A DNA stretch of 64,000 bases from Pseudomonas sp. JM0905a. GTDB taxonomy: Bacteria; Pseudomonadota; Gammaproteobacteria; Pseudomonadales; Pseudomonadaceae. A program made the translations under genes and the position numbers. The stretch is taken from assembly GCF_014700075.1 (NCBI RefSeq), contig NZ_JACXBU010000006.1, positions 248,001 through 312,000 of the forward strand, written 5' to 3'. Shown here piece after piece: positions 10,103 to 18,785 of this stretch (position 1 is the first letter of the stretch; each line of letters starts with the position of its first letter). The notes under the pieces were generated by a model. The model made no database searches. It was given only the letters and a program-made list of their open reading frames with translations, and was not told the origin of the DNA.

Positions 10103-10144
10103 CTGTGGGAGCGAATTCATTCGCGAATGAATTCGCTCCCACAG
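10103..10144. repeat. Perfect 42-bp palindrome
   Basis: The 21-bp arm starting CTGTGGGAGCGAATTC is followed directly by its exact reverse complement, so the element is fully symmetric with no spacer. It lies between the RND stop codon and the next gene. It is the most complete copy of the GCGAATGAATTCGC family in the window and could fold in mRNA as a terminator or stabiliser. Confidence 0.9.
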
Positions 10145-10206
10145 GCCAGTGAAATCCCCTGTTAGTATCTGGCGCTTGTCCGCAATGGATGGCGCCCGAT
10201 ATCACC

Positions 10207-11397
10207 ATGACCTTCCGCATTCTCCTGCTCCTTGGCGCCCTCAGCGCTTTCGGCCCGATGGCCATCGATTTCTACCTGCCCAGCTTCCCCGCCTTGGCGA
10301 AGGCGTTCGTCACCGACGTGGAGCATGTGCAGCTGACCCTCGCTTCCTACTTCATCGGCCTGGCATTCGGTCAACTGATCTATGGCCCGCTGGCGGACCG
10401 TTTCGGTCGCCGTCCGCCGCTGCTGGTGGGCGTGACCATCTTCACCCTGGCGTCGGTGGCCTGTGCCCTGGCGCCCAGCCTTGAATGGCTGATCGGCGCG
10501 CGCTTCGTCCAGGCCCTGGGCGGTTGCGCCGGGATGGTGGTGTCGCGGGCGGTGGTTCGCGACCTCTGCGACCCCATCGCGTCGGCCAAGGCGTTCTCGC
10601 AACTGATGCTGGTGATGGGGCTGGCGCCGATCCTGGCGCCGCTTGGGGGCGGCCTGCTGCTGGAGCTGTTCGGCTGGCAATCGATCTTCTGGGGACTGAC
10701 CCTGTTCAGCACCCTGGTGCTGCTGGGCATCGCCGCCTGGCTGCCGGAAACCCTGTCCAGTGTCATGCCGCGTGCTCCTTTGAACGGTGCCCTCGGGCAG
10801 TACCGGCGGTTGTTCGGCGACTGGCAGTTCCTCGCCTATGGCATGACGGGCGGCTTCGCCATTGCCGGCATGTTCGCTTACATCGCCGGCTCGCCCTTCG
10901 TCTTCATCCAGCTCTATGGCGTGCCGCCGGAACACTACGGCTGGCTGTTCGGCTCCAATGCGGCGGGCTTCATTCTCGTCGCGCAGGTGAACGCCGTCCT
11001 GCTGCGCCATCGCGGGCCGGCCTTCTGGATGCGTCGGGTGGTCTGGATCTACCTGGTGTGTGCGCTAGCGCTGCTGCTGGTGTCCAGCCTGCATACCGAA
11101 TCGCTGTGGCCGCTGCTGCTGCCGCTGTTCGGCTGCATCGCGAGCCTGGGCTGCATCCTGCCCAACGCATCGGCCTGCGCCATGGCCGGTCAGGGTCAGA
11201 ACGCCGGTAGCGCCTCTGCGTTGATGGGCAGTCTGCAATTTGGAGTGGCGGCGGGAGCCGCCGCCCTGGTGGGGGTGCTGCACGACGGCAGCGCCATGCC
11301 CCTGGCCCTGGTCATCAGCCTGTGCGGCTGCGCGGCAGTTGTCTGCTCGCTAGTGACCTGGCGCCTTGACCGTAATGGCCAGACGCCTCTGGGCTAA
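10207..11397 (+). CDS. Bcr/CflA-family MFS drug exporter
   Basis: A 396-residue, 12-helix major-facilitator protein. The start (MTFRILLLLGALSAFGPMAI) and loop 2-3 motif (GPLADRFGRRP) are typical of Bcr/CflA proteins. The ATG at 10207 is preferred over an in-frame ATG at 10189 because relatives start directly at this hydrophobic segment; neither has a strong ribosome site, so this is uncertain. It probably exports bicyclomycin- or sulfonamide-like compounds or dipeptides. The 3' end overlaps the next, convergent small gene by 4 bp. Confidence 0.88.
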   Translation: MTFRILLLLGALSAFGPMAIDFYLPSFPALAKAFVTDVEHVQLTLASYFIGLAFGQLIYGPLADRFGRRPPLLVGVTIFTLASVACALAPSLEWLIGARFVQALGGCAGMVVSRAVVRDLCDPIASAKAFSQLMLVMGLAPILAPLGGGLLLELFGWQSIFWGLTLFSTLVLLGIAAWLPETLSSVMPRAPLNGALGQYRRLFGDWQFLAYGMTGGFAIAGMFAYIAGSPFVFIQLYGVPPEHYGWLFGSNAAGFILVAQVNAVLLRHRGPAFWMRRVVWIYLVCALALLLVSSLHTESLWPLLLPLFGCIASLGCILPNASACAMAGQGQNAGSASALMGSLQFGVAAGAAALVGVLHDGSAMPLALVISLCGCAAVVCSLVTWRLDRNGQTPLG

Positions 11398-11582
11398 CTC
11401 GCGATCCGTCGTGACCAGTCCGGCAGTACGTGGGGCGCCTTCAGGCGCTCCTCGAGCACCGTGACGAAACGGCGTGCTTCGGCTTCGCTACGGAAACTCA
11501 CCGCATGCTGGTCAAGGCAGACTTGCCAGCTGGAGCCCTTTGGGGTGGTGGTCGGACGAACGAGAATTTTCACCTCAGTCAT
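11394..11582 (-). CDS. Small hypothetical protein
   Basis: A 62-residue soluble protein (starts MTEVKILVRPTTTPKG), probably a small alpha/beta domain: strand-rich first half, then one helix (SEAEARRFVTVLEERL). It has a good ribosome site (AAAGGGAG) before the ATG at 11582. No family was recognised. It ends tail to tail with the MFS gene. Confidence 0.7.
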   Translation of the reverse strand: MTEVKILVRPTTTPKGSSWQVCLDQHAVSFRSEAEARRFVTVLEERLKAPHVLPDWSRRIAS

Positions 11583-11679
11583 CTCCCTTTCAAGTGGCGG
11601 GGAAAATGAGTGTAGACCCGCTGAGATGGCAGAAAATGACTTGGGTCAAACAGCCGACTGGTGGTCGGCGCCACCCGTC

Positions 11680-12690
11680 CTAGCCTTGTTCCCCGCGGCT
11701 TGATTGGCCTTCTGGAGCGCGCCGGCCGATGCTTTCCAGCAACGCCCGGTAACGATTTTCGCTCTGTCGAAGCGCGTCCCGCGCGGACTTCAGGGCGCTG
11801 AAGTCGATGTCCACGCAGTAGAGCTCCAACTGGTTGTGCAGGTTGCGCAGCAGCAGGTGGCTGGAGAACACCGTCACCGGGCTGCCGTCGCGGCGTTGCA
11901 GGGTCAGCTCGCTGGCGGGGATGGCCGTGCCGCCGATCAGCCAGTTGTTGATGTCGGTAATCACCTGGTCGCGCATGGCCGGCGGGATGATCAGCTCCTC
12001 CAGATACCGCCCCATGGCCTGGTCCATCGTGTAGCCGTAGAGCTGCTCGCTGGCGCGGTTCCAGTAGATCACGCGGCGCTGGCGGTCGTAGCCCTGCACG
12101 GCGATGCGCGGGGTCTGCTCGAACAGCTGGCGAAAGCGCAGCTCGCTGGCGCGCAATGCTTCCTCGTCGCGCTTTTGGGTGCTGATGTCCTGCACCGTGC
12201 CGAAGGCGCGACCGTCGGGTTGGGCTTCACCGCGCAAGGCCAGCCAGATCGGTTGCTGGTCGCTGGGCAGGTTCAGGCGCGCGTTCACCGTCAGGGCGAC
12301 CCCGTGGAGGATCAGCGATTCCAGTGCACGCTGCACGCCGCTGCGGTCGGCCGGGTGAACACGATTCAGCAGGCCGTCGACGTTGTCTTCGGCAGTGCAA
12401 CCGAGGATGCGCTGGGCGCCGGGGCTCCAGGAGAAGCCGCGGTCATATTCCCAGTTGCCGAGGATGGCGTCGCGCTGTGCCTGTTCCAGTTGCAGGTTGG
12501 TGCGTCGCAGGCCTTGGCGCAATCGCTCGCGTCCCAGGCGATGGCGGCGTTCGAGGAAGAAGATCAGCAGGGTGGTGAGCAGGATGAGTCCGAAGGTGCT
12601 GAGCGGCCCTGTCCCCCAGGCCAGGAGCCAGGCGCCTGCGCACAGCAGGTAGAGGCCCGCGCGAATGACGGGCCGGGCGAGGGTGTGCAT
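11680..12690 (-). CDS. Membrane-anchored PAS-PAS protein lacking an output domain
   Basis: A 336-residue protein with one or two N-terminal membrane segments (about residues 8-45), a coiled-coil linker (RRTNLQLEQAQRDA), and two PAS/PAC units (about 60-170, ending FGTVQDIS, and 175-300, ending LYCVDIDFS). After the second PAS there is only a new linker (RDALRQSENRYRALLESI), the usual entry to a third PAS. A short Arg/Gly/Ser tail then ends the protein. No kinase, GGDEF or EAL domain follows. The start at 12690 is chosen because the membrane segment follows; the frame stays open upstream to 12825. It could be a truncated sensor or a stand-alone partner of another protein. Confidence 0.75.
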   Translation of the reverse strand: MHTLARPVIRAGLYLLCAGAWLLAWGTGPLSTFGLILLTTLLIFFLERRHRLGRERLRQGLRRTNLQLEQAQRDAILGNWEYDRGFSWSPGAQRILGCTAEDNVDGLLNRVHPADRSGVQRALESLILHGVALTVNARLNLPSDQQPIWLALRGEAQPDGRAFGTVQDISTQKRDEEALRASELRFRQLFEQTPRIAVQGYDRQRRVIYWNRASEQLYGYTMDQAMGRYLEELIIPPAMRDQVITDINNWLIGGTAIPASELTLQRRDGSPVTVFSSHLLLRNLHNQLELYCVDIDFSALKSARDALRQSENRYRALLESIGRRAPEGQSSRGEQG

Positions 12691-12841
12691 CCTGAACCCC
12701 GGCGGAGAAAAGTCGATGCGGCGCAGCCGGCCGCTGGCGAGACGAGAAAAGTCTAGCCTCTTCGCACTCACGTACCGGACCGTTCGCCAGCGCATCCGCT
12801 CGCCGGTCAGCCCCGTCGAATCCAAGGGGCCGCTATGCAGC

Positions 12842-12916
12842 CTTTCGCGAATGAATTCGCCCCCACAAATGTTACGGGTGCTCGTCCTGTGGGAGCGAAT
12901 TCAATCGCGAATGCAG
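12842..12916. repeat. Pair of inverted GCGAATGAATTCGC-family elements
   Basis: A half-element (TTCGCGAATGAATTCGCCC) and a second copy in opposite order (TGTGGGAGCGAATTC, then ATCGCGAATG) are separated by about 25 bp between the PAS gene and the oxidoreductase gene. Confidence 0.75.
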
Positions 12917-12941
12917 GCCGCAGGCCTGCCTCGCAGCTGGC

Positions 12942-13955
12942 TCAGAAGCCTTCGAGCACGATCTTGCCCTTGGCCTTGCCGCTCTCCAGCAGCGCATGGG
13001 CACGGCGCAGGTTGGCGGCGTTGATGGCGCCGAAGTGCTCACCCACTGTGGTTTTCAGTACGCCGGCGTCGATCAGTTGGCTGACCCGCTCCAGCAGGCG
13101 GTGCTGTTCGAGGATGTCCGGCGTCTGGAACATCGACCGGGTGTACATGAACTCCCAGTGCAGCGACAGGCTCTTGCGCTTGAGCTTGGCCACGTCCAGC
13201 GAGGCCGGGTCGTCGATCAGGCCGAGGCGGCCCTGGGGCGCCAGGGCTTCCACCAACTGGTCCAGGTGCTGGTCGGTCTGGGTCAGGCTGGCGACATGCG
13301 TGACCTGGGAAAGGCCGGCACGGCGCAGTTCTTCGGCCAGTGGCTTGCTGTGGTCCAGCACATGGTGGGCGCCCAGCTCGCGCACCCAGGCCTGGGTTTC
13401 CGGACGCGAGGCGGTGCCGATCACCGTCAGGCCGGTGAGCTGGCGGGCGAGTTGCACGAGGATCGAGCCTACGCCCCCCGCAGCACCCACCACCAGCAGG
13501 CTCTGACCCTGGTCGGCCTTGCCTTCGGCGATCTGCAGGCGATCGAACAACAGCTCCCAGGCGGTGATGGAGGTCAGCGGCAGGGCGGCGGCCTGGGCGA
13601 AGTCCAGGCTTTTGGGCATATGGCCGACGATGCGCTCGTCGACCCGGTGGAGCTCGGCATTGCCGCCCGGACGGGTCAGATCGCCGGCGTAGAACACCCG
13701 GTCGCCGGGCTGGAACAGGGTTACCTCGCTGCCCACCGCCTTCACCACGCCCGCCACGTCCCAGCCCAGCACCTTGGGTTGGCCGGCTTCCGGTGCGGCG
13801 TTGCGACGGATCTTGGTATCCACCGGGTTCACCGAAATGGCGCGGACTTCCACCAGCAGGTCGCGGGGGGCCGGTTGCGGCTCGGGCAGCACGATGTCCT
13901 GCAGGGACTCGGGGTTATCGATGGGAAGGTTCTGGAAGTAGGCGACGGCTTTCAT
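12942..13955 (-). CDS. Zinc-type alcohol dehydrogenase-like quinone oxidoreductase
   Basis: A 337-residue medium-chain dehydrogenase/reductase. The N-terminal GroES-like fold runs to about residue 120 (VNPVDTKIRR, GWDVAGVV), and the NADPH-binding Rossmann motif is VVGAAGGVGS. The Cys residues of zinc-dependent alcohol dehydrogenases are absent, so it is of the zinc-free quinone/enone reductase type. The ATG follows GGAGA. It is divergent from a LysR gene with a 101-bp gap, which is probably its regulator. Confidence 0.88.
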   Translation of the reverse strand: MKAVAYFQNLPIDNPESLQDIVLPEPQPAPRDLLVEVRAISVNPVDTKIRRNAAPEAGQPKVLGWDVAGVVKAVGSEVTLFQPGDRVFYAGDLTRPGGNAELHRVDERIVGHMPKSLDFAQAAALPLTSITAWELLFDRLQIAEGKADQGQSLLVVGAAGGVGSILVQLARQLTGLTVIGTASRPETQAWVRELGAHHVLDHSKPLAEELRRAGLSQVTHVASLTQTDQHLDQLVEALAPQGRLGLIDDPASLDVAKLKRKSLSLHWEFMYTRSMFQTPDILEQHRLLERVSQLIDAGVLKTTVGEHFGAINAANLRRAHALLESGKAKGKIVLEGF

Positions 13956-14056
13956 CGGGATTCTCCGCGTAAGGGCTGAATGGGCCCTATGTTCGGTTAT
14001 TCCGCAAACAAGAAAAATCGGCTAGAAAACGACAGTCTTTCAATGGGGGGTTGAAA

Positions 14057-14971
14057 ATGCTGCGCCTCGACGATCTCGCCCTGTTTGTCAGCACCGCTGA
14101 CCACGGTAGCCTCTCGGCCGCCGCCCGCAAGCGCGACGTCTCGCCCGCCGTGGCCAGTGCCGCGCTCAAGCGCCTGGAGCAGCAGCTCGACACCCGCCTG
14201 TTCGCGCGCTCCACCCGCAGTCTGCGCCTGACCCCGGAAGGCGAGCAGTTCCTGGCCCATGCGCGCAACGCCCTGGAGAGCCTCGCCGAGGGGCAGCGGC
14301 AACTGGCCGGTGGCCGTGAGGACATCGCTGGCGTGCTGCAGCTTTCCGCCCCGTCGGATTTCGGCCGCAATGTGCTGCTGCCCTGGCTGGACGAGTTCCA
14401 GCATGAACACCCGCGCCTGGGCATCCGCCTGCACCTCAGCGACCGTGTCGCCGACCTGTTCCGCCAGGCGGTGGACATCGCCATCCGCTACGGCGAGCCG
14501 GAAGACTCCAGCCTGGTGGCGCTGCCCCTCGTGCCCGGCAACCGTCGCGTGCTCTGCGCCGCGCCGACGTACCTGGAACGTCACGGGCGCCCGCGCCAAC
14601 CCGAAGAGCTGACCGGCCACAACTGCCTGCTCTATCAATTGGGAGGACGTGTTCACGACCGCTGGACCTTCAGCGAGGGGCGGCGCGAATTCGTAGTGGC
14701 AGTGACCGGCAACCGCATCTGCGACGACGCCGATGTAGTGCGGCGCTGGGCTCTGGCGGGTCAGGGGATCATCTACAAGTCCTGGCTGGACGTTGCCGAA
14801 GACGTCCGCGCCGGGCGCCTGGAGCTGGTGCTGCCGCAGTACCTCGGCCAGGCCACGCCGCTGAACCTGATCTGTGCCCATCGCGCCCAGCTCAGCAAGC
14901 CTGTGCGTCTGCTCCGCGAGTTCGTCCAGGCGCGTTGTGCCACGCTGCTCGTCGGCGCGCCCTGGCGTTGA
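14057..14971 (+). CDS. LysR-family transcriptional regulator
   Basis: A 304-residue LysR protein with a winged helix-turn-helix at residues 1-60 (SLSAAARKRDVSPAVAS) and an effector domain typical of the CrgA/AaeR subgroup (VLQLSAPSDFGR, AIRYGEPEDSS). The ATG at 14057 follows a G-rich site; an in-frame TTG at 14051 is less likely. Its divergent neighbour is the quinone-oxidoreductase-like gene, its likely target. Confidence 0.88.
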   Translation: MLRLDDLALFVSTADHGSLSAAARKRDVSPAVASAALKRLEQQLDTRLFARSTRSLRLTPEGEQFLAHARNALESLAEGQRQLAGGREDIAGVLQLSAPSDFGRNVLLPWLDEFQHEHPRLGIRLHLSDRVADLFRQAVDIAIRYGEPEDSSLVALPLVPGNRRVLCAAPTYLERHGRPRQPEELTGHNCLLYQLGGRVHDRWTFSEGRREFVVAVTGNRICDDADVVRRWALAGQGIIYKSWLDVAEDVRAGRLELVLPQYLGQATPLNLICAHRAQLSKPVRLLREFVQARCATLLVGAPWR

Positions 14972-15141
14972 GTGTCGGGCACGGGCAGGTCGGCGTCTGA
15001 GCATCGAATTGCTCGTAACTCAGGTTCCGCTATCGTCTGGATAAGCCGTGGCCGCATGGAGGTTCCCGTGGCTGACCTGACCCCGACCTGCCTGATCCCT
15101 GCCGGGCCCGTGCCCGGCGCAAGCCGTTGGAGACTCGACTG

Positions 15142-17682
15142 ATGCCGCGCATCCGCGGGCCTGGAAGCCTCCTGCCAACCCTGCTGCTGGTGTTCTCCGG
15201 CTACCTCCTGCTGGCCATGGGGGCCGTCTGGCTGTCGCGCCAGCCCGGCAGCATCGCCACTCTCTGGTATGCCAACGCCTTCGCCGTGGCGCTGCTCTGG
15301 GACCAGCCCCTGCGCCGCTGGCCGGCCCTGCTGGCGGCGGCGATGCTGGCCGATCTGCTGGCCAACCTGGCCTTCGGCGATGCCCTTGCCCTGGCGGCCA
15401 GCTTCGTTCCGCCGAATCTGCTGGAGGTCATCCTCGCGGCTGCCCTGCTGCGAGTCAGTGGCGCCGCATTGCGGATGAACGAAAGCCCGGGTGCCTTCCT
15501 CCAGTTCATCTTTTTCGGTGCCTTGTTGCCACCGATGGCCAGTGCCAGCCTGGGGGCGAGCATTCTCGCCTGGCAGGGGGTGGGCTCCTTCGAGCGTGGC
15601 TGGATGTACTGGGTCGAGGGCGCCATGCTCGGCGCCGTCTCGGTGCTGCCCCTGGCCGTGTGGATGCGCCAGCAGGGCTGGTGGGAATTCCTCGGTGAAC
15701 GGCGCCGGCGCGAACTGCTGCTCTATGGCGGCGTGGTGTTGCTGGGCACGCCCTTTGCCTTGCTGCTGTTGCCGTTCCCCTTCGTCTACCTGGCCCTGCC
15801 GCTGATGATCGCGGCGGTGCGCCTGACGTTCGCCAGCACCGCACTGCTGGTGGCGCTGGCTTCGGTGAGCGGCGGGCTGATCATCGCCCTCGGCCTGCTT
15901 GAAACGCCGGATTTGGAGAAAGGCTGGCGCGACCTGCTGATCTACCTGCCGCTGCTGCTGGCGTTGCTGCCAGCCTTGCTGCTGGCCTCGGCCGTGGAGC
16001 AACTGCGCAAGCGCCGCCGCGAACTGGCGGCCAGTGAAACGCGCTTTCGCGACGCCATGGATCACTCCGCCATCGGCATGGCCCTGGTGGGGCTGGATGG
16101 CCGCTGGCAGAGGGTCAACCATGCACTCTGCGAGATGCTCGGTTACGACGAAGCAGAGCTGTCTGCCCTGAGCTTCCAGGATGTCACCCACCCGGACGAC
16201 CTGGCCGGCGATCTCGAACTGGTGCGCGAAATCATTGGAGGCCGCCGCCACAGCTATCGCCTGGAAAAGCGCTACCTGCACAAGAGCGGGCGGGAGATTT
16301 GGGGCCTGCTTGCGGTGTCGCTGGTGCGCGACCACGAGGGAGAGCCGCTGTATTTCATCTCGCAGATCGAAGACATCGACCGCCGCAAGCGTGCCGAAGA
16401 GCGTGAAGCCGTATTGGCGCGGCGCTACTCGGTGGCCACCGAGGCCAGTGGTGTCGGTGTCTGGGAATGGGACCTGGACAGCGACCGCCTGCTTTGGGAC
16501 GAAGGCATGTACCGCCTCTACGGCCGTACGGCGGGTGGCGAACTCTCTTACGCCGACTGGCTCGCCCACCTGCATCCGGATGACGCCGCCCGTGCCGAGC
16601 GCGAAGTGCTGGCCGCACGGGAAGGCAGTCGTCGCCTGGACATCGAGTTCCGAATCCGCCGTGGCGACGGCGACCAGCGCGTGCTCAAGGGCCACGCCCG
16701 CCTGGTCTGCGATGCCCAGGGCCGGCCGCTGCGCATGGTCGGCACCAACTGGGACGTCAGCGAATTGCGCCAGCTCGCCGAGCGCTTGCGCGACGAGCGT
16801 GAACGCCTGCAGGTGACCCTTGATGCCATCGGTGACGGCGTCATTACCACCGACTTGGAGGGCCGGGTCAGCTTCCTCAACCCAGTGGCAGAACGCCTCA
16901 GTGGCTGGCGCAGCGACGAGGCCCAGGGCCTGCCCATCGAACAGGTGCTGCTGCTGGAAGGCGAAGATGGCCGCCTGGTACCCAACCCGGTGCGTGACTG
17001 CCTGGAGCAGGGCAGCGCCGCCAGCCTCCAGGGGCTGGCCTCGTTGCGCCATCCGGCCGGCGGCACCATCGCACTGCGTGGTCAGGCAGCGCCCATGCGC
17101 GCGGGCGACGGCACCCTACTGGGCAGCGTGCTGGTGCTCACCGACGTCAGCGAAGCACGGGCCATGCAGAAACACCTGCGCTATGCCGCTACCCACGACG
17201 CGTTGACCGGCCTCCTGAACCGTTCGGCCTTCGAGGACGCCCTGGCCGAAAGCTGCCGCGACGTGCTGCAGAACGACGGCAACAGCGTGCTCTGCTTCAT
17301 CGACCTCGACCGCTTCAAACAGGTCAACGATAGTGCCGGCCACGCCGCCGGGGACGAACTGCTGCGCCAGCTCGCCAGGCTGATGCAGGCCCAGGTGCGG
17401 GCCGGCGACCAGCTCGCACGGCTGGGCGGCGACGAGTTCGCGCTGATCCTGCGCAGTTGCCCGCTGCCCCAGGCGGAAATGCTGGCGGCGCGGCTCATCG
17501 CGCAGATCCAGGACCTGGAGTTGACCTGGGAAGGGCAGGAATTCCACGTTGGCGCCAGCGTTGGCATCGCCTGCATCCACAGCGCTAACGCGCAGCCTGC
17601 AGAGCTTCTGAAACAGGCTGATACAGCTTGCTACCGGGCCAAACACGCAGGTCGGGGACAATTCGCTGTCGAACACCGCTGA
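15142..17682 (+). CDS. MASE1-PAS-GGDEF diguanylate cyclase
   Basis: An 846-residue membrane sensor. An eight-helix MASE1 region (about 10-290) is followed by three PAS/PAC units (about 300-420, 425-550 and 555-680) and a C-terminal GGDEF domain. The active site GGDEF is intact at residues 762-766. The product-inhibition site RxxD (Arg753-Asp756, RAGD) sits five residues before it, so active, feedback-limited c-di-GMP synthesis is expected. There is no EAL domain. The ATG at 15142 follows GGAG; an in-frame TTG at 15127 is less likely. The signal is unknown. Confidence 0.9.
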   Translation: MPRIRGPGSLLPTLLLVFSGYLLLAMGAVWLSRQPGSIATLWYANAFAVALLWDQPLRRWPALLAAAMLADLLANLAFGDALALAASFVPPNLLEVILAAALLRVSGAALRMNESPGAFLQFIFFGALLPPMASASLGASILAWQGVGSFERGWMYWVEGAMLGAVSVLPLAVWMRQQGWWEFLGERRRRELLLYGGVVLLGTPFALLLLPFPFVYLALPLMIAAVRLTFASTALLVALASVSGGLIIALGLLETPDLEKGWRDLLIYLPLLLALLPALLLASAVEQLRKRRRELAASETRFRDAMDHSAIGMALVGLDGRWQRVNHALCEMLGYDEAELSALSFQDVTHPDDLAGDLELVREIIGGRRHSYRLEKRYLHKSGREIWGLLAVSLVRDHEGEPLYFISQIEDIDRRKRAEEREAVLARRYSVATEASGVGVWEWDLDSDRLLWDEGMYRLYGRTAGGELSYADWLAHLHPDDAARAEREVLAAREGSRRLDIEFRIRRGDGDQRVLKGHARLVCDAQGRPLRMVGTNWDVSELRQLAERLRDERERLQVTLDAIGDGVITTDLEGRVSFLNPVAERLSGWRSDEAQGLPIEQVLLLEGEDGRLVPNPVRDCLEQGSAASLQGLASLRHPAGGTIALRGQAAPMRAGDGTLLGSVLVLTDVSEARAMQKHLRYAATHDALTGLLNRSAFEDALAESCRDVLQNDGNSVLCFIDLDRFKQVNDSAGHAAGDELLRQLARLMQAQVRAGDQLARLGGDEFALILRSCPLPQAEMLAARLIAQIQDLELTWEGQEFHVGASVGIACIHSANAQPAELLKQADTACYRAKHAGRGQFAVEHR

Positions 17683-17802
17683 GATCGGCGGACCGACATA
17701 TGACAGCCGCCAAGGCCTGGCCTAATCTCCATCGTCATGGCTGTGAATGAGAAGCCCTTGCATTGCCTTTCGCCTTACAACGCAAAACTCGAGGTCAATA
17801 CC

Positions 17803-18069
17803 ATGCGTAAGCTCCTGCTCCTTTCCCTGGCCCTTGTCAGCCCGCTGACCTTTGCCAAGACCGAATGCACGTCCGCCGACAAGGCCCAGTGGCAAGACCA
17901 GACCAAGTTCCAGGACGACCTCAAGGCCCAGGGCTATGACATCAAGAAGTTCAAGGTCACCGCCGGCAACTGCTACGAGATCTACGGCTGGGACAAGGAC
18001 AAGCGCAAGGTCGAGATCTACTTCAACCCGGTCGACGGCAAGGTGGTCAAGCAGGAGATCGAGGACTAA
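17803..18069 (+). CDS. Small periplasmic PepSY-domain protein
   Basis: An 88-residue protein with a signal peptide (MRKLLLLSLALVSPLTFA) and one PepSY-like domain. The segment DLKAQGYDIKKFKVTAGNCY and the terminal VEIYFNPVDGKVVKQEIED give the PepSY pattern. Two Cys residues (TECTS, GNCYE) could form a disulfide. The ATG at 17803 follows GAGG. It is followed after 3 bp by a cytochrome b gene, a common pairing that suggests a shared redox role. Confidence 0.85.
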   Translation: MRKLLLLSLALVSPLTFAKTECTSADKAQWQDQTKFQDDLKAQGYDIKKFKVTAGNCYEIYGWDKDKRKVEIYFNPVDGKVVKQEIED

Positions 18070-18072
18070 ACC

Positions 18073-18606
18073 GTGAGCGCCGCGACCGTTCGCCTCTGGG
18101 ACCCGGTGGTGCGGATCGGCCACTGGTCCCTGGTGGCCGCCTTCATCGGTGACTACTTCCTCAACGAGGCGGGTGACGGCTGGCACCGCTGGCTCGGCTA
18201 TTACGCCGTGGCGGTGGTGCTGGTGCGCCTGGTCTGGGGCTTCGTCGGCCCCGGGCCTGCGCGCTGGTCGGACTTCTGGCCGCATCCGGCGCGCCTTGTG
18301 GCCCACGCCAAGGCGCTGCTGACCGGTGGCCACATGCACCGCCTGGGCCACTCACCCCTGGGCGGGCTGGTGATGATCCTCATGCTGGTGCTGATGGTCG
18401 GCCTGGGTGTCACCGGCTTTCTGATGGAAGAAGTCGACTACTTCTGGGGCGAGGACCTGCCACGGGATATCCATGTCTTCATGGCCGACGGCCTGTTCTG
18501 GCTGGCCTGCCTGCACGTCGGCGCTGCGCTGGTGGAAAGCGTGCGCATGCGCGAGAACCTGCCCTGGTCGATGGTGACGGGGCGACGCAAGACGCTTCAC
18601 GACTAA
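18073..18606 (+). CDS. Cytochrome b561-type membrane protein
   Basis: A 177-residue, four-helix cytochrome b/b6-like protein. The first helix begins VVRIGHWSLV, and further His residues in helices 3-4 (LGHSPLGG, LACLHVGAAL) are likely heme ligands. The start is GTG at 18073, 3 bp after the PepSY gene stop, so they form an operon. It probably passes electrons between periplasmic donors and the quinone pool. A terminator follows directly. Confidence 0.85.
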   Translation: MSAATVRLWDPVVRIGHWSLVAAFIGDYFLNEAGDGWHRWLGYYAVAVVLVRLVWGFVGPGPARWSDFWPHPARLVAHAKALLTGGHMHRLGHSPLGGLVMILMLVLMVGLGVTGFLMEEVDYFWGEDLPRDIHVFMADGLFWLACLHVGAALVESVRMRENLPWSMVTGRRKTLHD

Positions 18607-18629
18607 GGGCCGCATCGCGGCCCTTTTCT
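18605..18629 (+). terminator. Rho-independent terminator
   Basis: Perfect 9-bp stem AAGGGCCGC / GCGGCCCTT with a 3-base loop, then TTCTT, overlapping the stop codon of the cytochrome gene. Confidence 0.8.
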
Positions 18630-18743
18630 TCGTTTCAAGGGGAAGAAACTGGTAGTTCTGATGTGGGGCACTGGACGATCCGTCTTTTCCTGACACGCGG
18701 GTCAAGTTAGAATGCGCGCCGTCGTCGGCCAGGGGGCTGCGAC

Positions 18744-18776
18744 ATGGGTTCCCTCACCCCATCGGCAAAAAGGATG
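18744..18776 (+). promoter_or_regulatory. preQ1-I-like riboswitch before the yhhQ homologue
   Basis: A small H-type pseudoknot can form. P1 is ATGGG (18744-18748) with CCCAT (18758-18762). The loop starts TTC, with the Cys-like recognition C at 18751 of the preQ1-I motif. An A-rich segment (CAAAAA) follows P1, and P2 is CCT (18752-18754) with AGG (18771-18773). The AGG of P2 is part of the ribosome site of the downstream gene, so ligand binding should block translation. This order of parts is that of preQ1 class I aptamers, which are known before COG1738 (YhhQ) genes. Confidence 0.75.
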
Positions 18777-18785
18777 CAAATCACC

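Noticed and set aside
14773-17052. A 759-codon open frame antisense to the diguanylate cyclase
   Set aside because: Low-complexity Gln/His/Arg composition, no recognisable domain, fully overlapped by a clearly coding gene.
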